From positions 1 to 10,892 of the forward strand of contig WRGV01000024.1 of the NCBI GenBank assembly GCA_009787035.1: a stretch of 10,892 nt of DNA, in the 5' to 3' direction. The notes below the pieces were generated by a model that searched no databases, was not told the origin of the DNA, and saw only the letters and a list, made by a program, of their open reading frames with translations. Source of the DNA: Propionibacteriaceae bacterium. Its GTDB lineage: Bacteria > Actinomycetota > Actinomycetes > Propionibacteriales > Propionibacteriaceae. Below, in pieces: positions 5,814 to 10,892 of the stretch. A program made the position numbers and the translations under genes. Numbering within the stretch: position 1 is the stretch's first letter; each line of letters opens with the position of its first letter.

Positions 5814-5940
5814 CCGGAATCCAAGAAATCCTCAGGTTTCTCGGACCTGCTCGCCGACTCACCTCAGTTCTCCAGTGTACCCCGATCTGACAACCGCAGC
5901 GTCGTCCGACGCCATGTCCACGACGTGAGACGATGGACGG

Positions 5941-8514
5941 GTGAGCCCGCGCGATACCCTGACCGACCGACTGCCGGGCGGCGCCGCCGACCACGACCCC
6001 GATGCGCTGGCGGACGCCTTCGAGGCATGGGCCACCGACCAGGGCTGGACGCTCTACCCGCACCAGCGCGAGGCGCTGATCGCCACGCTGGCCGGCGATC
6101 ACACGATCATCACGACGCCGACGGGCTCGGGCAAGTCGCTCATCGCGACGGCCGGGCACTTCGCGACGCTGGCCGCCCGCGGGCGTTCGTACTACACCGC
6201 CCCCATCAAGGCCCTGGTCTCCGAGAAGTTCTTCGCGCTGTGCGCCACGTTCGGCGCCGACCTGGTGGGCATGGTCACCGGCGACGCCTCGGTCAATCCG
6301 GACGCCCCGATCGTGTGCTGCACCGCCGAGATCCTGGCCAACATCGCCCTGCGCGAGGGACGCCACGCCGACATCGACCTGGTGGTCGCCGACGAGTTCC
6401 ACTTCATCGCCGACCGCGACCGCGGCTGGGCCTGGCAGGTGGGCCTGACGGAGCTGCCGCAGGCGCAGTACATGATCATGTCGGCCACGCTGGGCGACGT
6501 CACCGACCTGGCCGCGGGCCTGACCGCGCGCACCGGGCGCGGCACGAGCGTCATTTCGGACGCCGTGCGCCCCGTCCCGCTGGAGTACGCGTACGTCCGC
6601 ACGCCCATCCAGGACACCATCGCCCGGCTCGTCAAGAACGACCAGGCCCCCGTCTACCTCGTCCACCCCAGCCAGGCCGCGGCCACCGAGCAGGCGCAGG
6701 CGCTGCTGTCGTCCCCCCTTGTCAACCAGGAACGCCAGCGCGAGATCCGGGACGCGATCGGCGACTTCCGGTTCGCGCCCGGCTTCGGCACCACCTTGAA
6801 GAAGATGCTGCTGGCCGGCATCGGCGTGCACCACGCGGGGCTGCTGCCGAAGTACCGGCGACTGGTCGAGACGCTGGCAGGTCAGGGCCTGCTGGTCGCG
6901 ATCTGTGGCACGGACACGCTGGGCGTGGGCATCAACGTGCCGATCCGGACGGTGCTGTTCACGTCGCTGGCGAAGTTCGACGGACGCCGCGAACGGCTGC
7001 TGCGCTCGCGCGAGTTCCACCAGCTGGCCGGACGCGCCGGGCGGGCCGGCTTCGACACCGTCGGGTACGTCGTCGCGCAGGCCCCCGACCACGAGGTCGA
7101 GAACGCCAAGCTGGAGGCCAAGGCCGGCGGCGACCCCATGAAGCTCAAGAGCATGCGCAAGGCCAAACCGGCCCCCGGCAAGGTCACCTACACGCAGGCC
7201 AGCTTCGACAAGCTGGTCGCCTCGACGCCCGAGACGCTACACGGCAGCATCCGCGTGACGCACGCGATGCTGCTCAACCTGCTGCGCCGCGACGAGGACA
7301 CCGGCGCCGCGCTCGTGCGCATCGTGGACGCCGCGACGTCCGACCACGTCGTGCGCCGCCGGCTGCTGCTGCAGGCCGTCCGCATGGCGAAGGCCCTGGT
7401 CAAGGCCGGGGTCGTCGTCCGGCGGGCGCACCCCACCGCGGGCGGACGCCTCTACGACCTGTCGGACGAGCTGCAGGTCGACTTCGCGCTCAACCAGCCG
7501 CTGTCGGCGTTCGCGCTGGCGGCGTTCGACCTGCTCGACCCCGAATCGGCGACGTTCACACTCGACATCGTCTCGATCATCGAGGCGACGCTGGAGGATC
7601 CGCAGGTCGTGCTGTGGGCGCAGCAGAACCGGGCCCGCGGCGAACGGCTCGCCCAGCTCAAGGCCGACGGCGTCGAGTACGACGAGCGCCAGCGGATCCT
7701 CGACGACATCACGTGGCCCCAGCCGCTGGCCGAGCTGCTCACCGGCGCGCTGGACATCTTCGCGACCACGCACCCGTGGATCGCCGACGCGACACTGTCG
7801 CCCAAGTCGGTGGTGCGGGACATGTACGAGCGCGCCATGACGTTCGGCGAACTTGTGGCGTTCTACAAGGTGCAACGCAGCGAAGGCCTGGTGCTGCGCT
7901 ATCTCTCGGACGCCTACCGGGCGCTGCGCCAGACCGTCCCGGAGACGCTGCGCACCCCCGAGCTGGAAGACCTCATGGACTGGCTCGGCGAGATCGTCCG
8001 CATGACCGACTCGTCGCTGCTCGACGAGTGGGACGAGCTCGTCCACCCCACGCGCGAACCGGAGGAGGTCCAGGCGCTGGCGGCCGTCAAGGCGCACCCG
8101 CTGACCGGCAACGAGCGGGCCTTCACGGTGCTGATCCGCAACGCGATGTTCCGGCGGGTTGCGCTGGCGTCCGACGACGACGTGGACGGCCTGGACGACA
8201 TCGAGCGCGACGCCAACGCGGTGTGGCGCCAGGCGCATCCGGACGACGCGGACGAGTGGACGGGCGACGACTGGGACAACGCGCTCGGCATCTACTGGGA
8301 CGAACACGACACGATCAGCATGGACGCCGACGCCCGCGGCCCCGAACTGCTCGTGATCGAGCACGGCGTCCCCTTCTGGAGCGTGCGCCAGATCATCGCC
8401 GACCCGGACGACAACCACGATTGGACCATCCGGGCGCAGGTCGATCCGGAGGCCTCCGACGCCGCGCAGCGGTTGGTGCTTCGCACGCTTAGCTTCAGCC
8501 GCCACGACCTGTGA
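5941..8514 (+). CDS. DEAD/DEAH-box helicase with DUF3516 C-terminal region
   Basis: An ATP-dependent superfamily 2 helicase of the Ski2-like type widespread in actinobacteria, probably acting on RNA; the substrate is not established. The 857 residues have the family's usual length. Motifs in order: YPHQREAL (39-46), Walker A TPTGSGKS (59-66), TAPIKALVSEKF (86-97), GDASVNPDAP (114-123), CCTAEILANIALREG (126-140), DEFH box (151-154), MSATLGD (180-186), GIGVHHAGLLPKYR (293-306), GTDTLGVGINVP (323-334) and QLAGRAGRAGF (361-371). The DUF3516-type half follows, with RVTHAMLLN, ALNQPLSAFALAAFDLLDPES-like and SPKSVVRDMYERAMTFGE-like stretches conserved in homologues. Start is GTG 5941: an in-frame TGA at 5926-5928 leaves no earlier option. 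No Shine-Dalgarno; GACGAT seven bases before GTG suggests a leaderless message. The LRV protein gene follows after 76 bases. Confidence 0.95.
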   Translation: MSPRDTLTDRLPGGAADHDPDALADAFEAWATDQGWTLYPHQREALIATLAGDHTIITTPTGSGKSLIATAGHFATLAARGRSYYTAPIKALVSEKFFALCATFGADLVGMVTGDASVNPDAPIVCCTAEILANIALREGRHADIDLVVADEFHFIADRDRGWAWQVGLTELPQAQYMIMSATLGDVTDLAAGLTARTGRGTSVISDAVRPVPLEYAYVRTPIQDTIARLVKNDQAPVYLVHPSQAAATEQAQALLSSPLVNQERQREIRDAIGDFRFAPGFGTTLKKMLLAGIGVHHAGLLPKYRRLVETLAGQGLLVAICGTDTLGVGINVPIRTVLFTSLAKFDGRRERLLRSREFHQLAGRAGRAGFDTVGYVVAQAPDHEVENAKLEAKAGGDPMKLKSMRKAKPAPGKVTYTQASFDKLVASTPETLHGSIRVTHAMLLNLLRRDEDTGAALVRIVDAATSDHVVRRRLLLQAVRMAKALVKAGVVVRRAHPTAGGRLYDLSDELQVDFALNQPLSAFALAAFDLLDPESATFTLDIVSIIEATLEDPQVVLWAQQNRARGERLAQLKADGVEYDERQRILDDITWPQPLAELLTGALDIFATTHPWIADATLSPKSVVRDMYERAMTFGELVAFYKVQRSEGLVLRYLSDAYRALRQTVPETLRTPELEDLMDWLGEIVRMTDSSLLDEWDELVHPTREPEEVQALAAVKAHPLTGNERAFTVLIRNAMFRRVALASDDDVDGLDDIERDANAVWRQAHPDDADEWTGDDWDNALGIYWDEHDTISMDADARGPELLVIEHGVPFWSVRQIIADPDDNHDWTIRAQVDPEASDAAQRLVLRTLSFSRHDL

Positions 8515-8590
8515 GCACTAGCATGGTGGTCAGCCGGGGCCGTCCCATCCCCATCCCGGAGGACACGAGGACGCTGGGGGAGGATGCCGC

Positions 8591-10228
8591 ATGACCACAC
8601 CACTGACCGATGAACAGGCGCGGGCCGCGCTGGCCGATCCACAGACACCGGCCCGCACGCTGCAGGCCATCGCCGCCGACCATCCCGAGCTGTGGGTGCA
8701 GATCGCGCAGCACCCCAAGGTCTACCCGGCGCTGCTCGACTGGCTGGACGAGTCGGGGGACGCGTCCGTGCGCTACGCCGTCGCCGCCCGCCGCGCCGCC
8801 ACCGCGCAGCCCGCACAGCCCACACAGCCCGCACCGACCGCACCGGCCACCTGGGCCGCGTTCATGCGTCCGGACGCAGCCGGGGCGACGCCCGACCAGC
8901 CCACGATTCAGACGCTGCCCGCCCAGACGCCCGCCCAGGAGGAGCCGGACGAACGTCCGCGCCCACAGTCGGCGCCCACCCGCCCAACCTGGCTGTCGGC
9001 CCCCTGGCAGCGCATCGTGGCCATCGTGATCGTGGCGTTGGTCATCGTCGCCGTCGTGCTGACGTTCATCCTGCCGCGCCACCAGACCCCGGGGGTCGGG
9101 TTGGCCTCGGCGACGCCGACCACGCTCGCCGCCGCGCTGGCCGACTTCCAGACCGCCGCGAAGGCGTACGACGGCGCGCAGACCGAGCTGCAGACCGACA
9201 TCGCGAACGCCAGCGGCCCCAGCAGCCTGAGCCCGACCGACGTCGCCGACCCGGCCACGCTCACCGCGCTGGCCAGCGCGCTCGGCAAGGCGCAGGCCGC
9301 GATCGCCCCCGCGCCGACCCCGGGCACGACGATTGTCGGGGTCGTGACCCAGATCCGCCAGCTGGAGCAGGCGACCGGCACGACCACGCAGGCGGCCGCC
9401 GCACTGCGCACGTCCATCACCGCCGTCCAGGCCAGCCAGGCCGTGGCCGCGCTGAACGAGCTCGCCACCTCGGTCATGGCCGCCCAATCGTCGTACAACG
9501 GCGCCCAGAACCAGGCCACGCCCCCCACCCAGCAGGAGCTGGCCGCCCTGCAGGCCCAGATCACGGCGGCGCAGGCACTGATCGCCAAGAACCCGAGCGA
9601 CAAACCGGGTGCGATGAACGATCCCGCGGCGACCACCGCCGCCGCCCAAAGGCAGCAGCAGGCCCTGGAACAGGCCGTCCAGGCCCTGGGCGGCACGGCG
9701 TCCTGCGGCGGCGTGACCATTCCGGACGGGGTCGACGCGCAGCTGGTCTGCGGTGGCGCGCCGGCGAGCGCCGTCCCGATCGCGCCGCTGACAGCCAGCG
9801 GCGCCGGCATCACGCCCACCACGTTCGTGATGCCGTCGGGCAACATCGCCTGCACCGGCGGTCCCGACGACGGCGTCTACGAGGTGGTCTGCCAGATCAT
9901 CACGCATGCCTGGGCGTCCCCGGCGTCGCTGCAGGCGTCGTGCCAGGCGAGCTTCTCCACACTGGGCGGTGACTGCACCACCACCGACATCGGCATCGTG
10001 AACAACATGGTGACGACGATCCCGACCACCGCGTCGTCCGACCCGTGGGGCACGCTGCGCCAGGCGGGCGTCACGCCGCCGACGCTGCCGTACGGCCAGG
10101 CGGCGGTCTTCCTGGGATCGGCCGCCACGAACGCCGTCTGCCAGAGCTCCACGTCGGCCGTGACGTGCTGGGACACCGCATCGCACCACGGCTTCGCGAT
10201 GTCGTCCCAGACGCTCAAGACCTGGTAG
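8591..10228 (+). CDS. LRV-repeat, single-pass membrane protein with extracellular cysteine-rich domain
   Basis: A 545-residue protein. Residues 1-70 resemble the variant leucine-rich repeat (LRV) domain of actinobacterial membrane proteins: LADPQTPARTLQAIAADHPEL, then IAQHPKVYPALLDWL and GDASVRYAVAAR. A Pro/Thr/Gln-rich linker (71-139) leads to one transmembrane helix (141-161). Beyond it is an Ala/Gln/Thr-rich, partly helical region (175-355), then a C-terminal domain with eight cysteines, the pattern MPSGNIAC, and a tail with VTCWDTASHHGFAMSSQTL. That tail resembles secreted SGNIAC-type domains of actinobacteria, probably held by four disulfides. Topology should be LRV inside, Cys domain outside. 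GGGGGAGG at 8576-8583 is a strong RBS. Function is unknown; sensing or scaffolding across the membrane is inference. It stops three bases from the convergent uridylyltransferase gene. Confidence 0.88.
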   Translation: MTTPLTDEQARAALADPQTPARTLQAIAADHPELWVQIAQHPKVYPALLDWLDESGDASVRYAVAARRAATAQPAQPTQPAPTAPATWAAFMRPDAAGATPDQPTIQTLPAQTPAQEEPDERPRPQSAPTRPTWLSAPWQRIVAIVIVALVIVAVVLTFILPRHQTPGVGLASATPTTLAAALADFQTAAKAYDGAQTELQTDIANASGPSSLSPTDVADPATLTALASALGKAQAAIAPAPTPGTTIVGVVTQIRQLEQATGTTTQAAAALRTSITAVQASQAVAALNELATSVMAAQSSYNGAQNQATPPTQQELAALQAQITAAQALIAKNPSDKPGAMNDPAATTAAAQRQQQALEQAVQALGGTASCGGVTIPDGVDAQLVCGGAPASAVPIAPLTASGAGITPTTFVMPSGNIACTGGPDDGVYEVVCQIITHAWASPASLQASCQASFSTLGGDCTTTDIGIVNNMVTTIPTTASSDPWGTLRQAGVTPPTLPYGQAAVFLGSAATNAVCQSSTSAVTCWDTASHHGFAMSSQTLKTW

Positions 10229-10231
10229 GGC

Positions 10232-10892
10232 TCAGCCGTCCAGCACCGCACCGTCGGGCACGCACCCGCCGTCCGGGCCCAGGACGACGTCGCCCCGCAC
10301 GGTCACACCGGCGCCGAAGCGCCACGGACCCTGCACCGTCAGGCTGCGCGCCTGCCGCAGGCCCAGCGGGTGCGGCATCAGCGTCTCGAAGCCGTCGATA
10401 AGGCGGTAATCAGCAGACAACGATACGACCGGCAACGGCGTAACGACCGCGCGCGGGACGCCGTCCTGCCCCAGCGCGTACGCGTCCGAACGCAGCAGCG
10501 CCAGCTCGTTGGTCGTCTTGACGGGGGCGAACCGGCTGCGCGGCACCTCGATCGCCGCCGCGCCGTCGAACACCCCGACGGCCGCACCCATCGCCGACTC
10601 CAGCTGCCACACCGCCGGGCTGGACGCATCAAGCGGATCGACCGTCTTGCCGTTGCGGATCAGCGGCAGCCCGAGCACGCCGCGCGTGCGGGCCAGCATC
10701 TCGCGCAGCGCGCCCAGGTCGAACCACAGGTTGTTGGTCGTGACGAACGGATGCCGCGCGGCGTCGGACGCGGCGGCCAGGTCGTCCGGCAGCGTCTGGG
10801 CGGTCTCGCGCAGCACCAGGCACGCGTCGGCGCGGCGGCGCACCAGCTGGCCGCCCTTATGGTCCATGGGTGTGCGGGCCGTGATTTCGGAC
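10232..10892 (-). CDS. UTP-glucose-1-phosphate uridylyltransferase, UDPGP type (5' end cut by window edge)
   Basis: Makes UDP-glucose from UTP and glucose 1-phosphate in the cytoplasm, feeding glycan synthesis and the Leloir pathway. About 219 C-terminal residues are in the window; the frame stays open to the right edge, with residues reading SEITARTP before the internal Met at 10867. Motifs shared with the eukaryotic-like UDPGP family, not the bacterial GalU family: TNNLWFDL, KTVDP, VWQLESAMGAA and RFAPVKTTNELALLRSDAY. The end, with GAGVTVRGDVVLGPDGG, fits the C-terminal left-handed beta-helix. The N-terminal nucleotide-binding half is outside the window. The stop is three bases from the convergent LRV gene stop, leaving no room for a terminator between them. 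Confidence 0.92.
   Translation of the reverse strand, partial: SEITARTPMDHKGGQLVRRRADACLVLRETAQTLPDDLAAASDAARHPFVTTNNLWFDLGALREMLARTRGVLGLPLIRNGKTVDPLDASSPAVWQLESAMGAAVGVFDGAAAIEVPRSRFAPVKTTNELALLRSDAYALGQDGVPRAVVTPLPVVSLSADYRLIDGFETLMPHPLGLRQARSLTVQGPWRFGAGVTVRGDVVLGPDGGCVPDGAVLDG

Noticed and set aside
5730..8492. 920-codon plus-strand frame overlapping the helicase
   Set aside because: Arg/Pro/Gly-rich shadow frame of a high-GC gene; the DUF3516 helicase in the other frame carries every expected motif.
8523..8594. 23-codon ORF ending in an ATGA overlap with the LRV gene
   Set aside because: No ribosome binding site, very short, and the LRV gene has its own strong RBS; more likely a chance frame.

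Overview
The window is high-GC DNA with strong G/C preference at third codon positions in the large genes. Gene content and control signals point to an actinobacterium (Actinomycetota): a DEAD/DEAH helicase with a DUF3516-type C-terminal half, a variant leucine-rich-repeat (LRV) membrane protein, a UDPGP-type UTP-glucose-1-phosphate uridylyltransferase, and promoter elements placed so that some transcripts would be leaderless. Bifidobacteriaceae or Propionibacteriaceae would fit, but the sequence alone does not settle the family.

Left part (1-2600). A secreted beta-helix protein of the family often mislabelled 'adenylyl cyclase' reads leftward off the window edge from 1112. Next is an AT-richer stretch of about 760 bases with two weak small reading frames (1317-1499 and 1460-1603). 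It is followed by a compact rightward group of small genes joined by ATGA overlaps: a 37-codon leader-like ORF, a 69-residue peptide and a 113-residue three-helix membrane protein. I recognise none of these. A bacteriocin-like peptide with its immunity protein is one hypothesis, and this is the least explained part of the window.

Middle (2600-5940). Two leftward genes follow. pgi (glucose-6-phosphate isomerase) has a strong terminator hairpin and a probable leaderless promoter. Upstream of it lie two abutting palindromes, one almost identical to the CebR/CelR-type LacI-family operator, which suggests sugar-responsive control of glycolytic entry. The second gene is a membrane-anchored M23 (LytM) peptidase for cell-wall work. 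It has a good sigma70-type promoter, a structured 5' UTR of about 100 nt, and a 20-bp terminator hairpin whose G-U wobbles show that it is read from the minus strand.

Right part (5941-10892). Two rightward genes, the DUF3516 helicase and the LRV/transmembrane/cysteine-rich protein, are separated by 76 bases. The second runs tail-to-tail, with a 3-base gap, into a leftward UTP-glucose-1-phosphate uridylyltransferase that is cut by the window edge. Apart from pgi and the uridylyltransferase, which meet at the hexose-phosphate/UDP-glucose node, the neighbours have no obvious common pathway. I saw no rRNA, tRNA, CRISPR array, IS element or att site.
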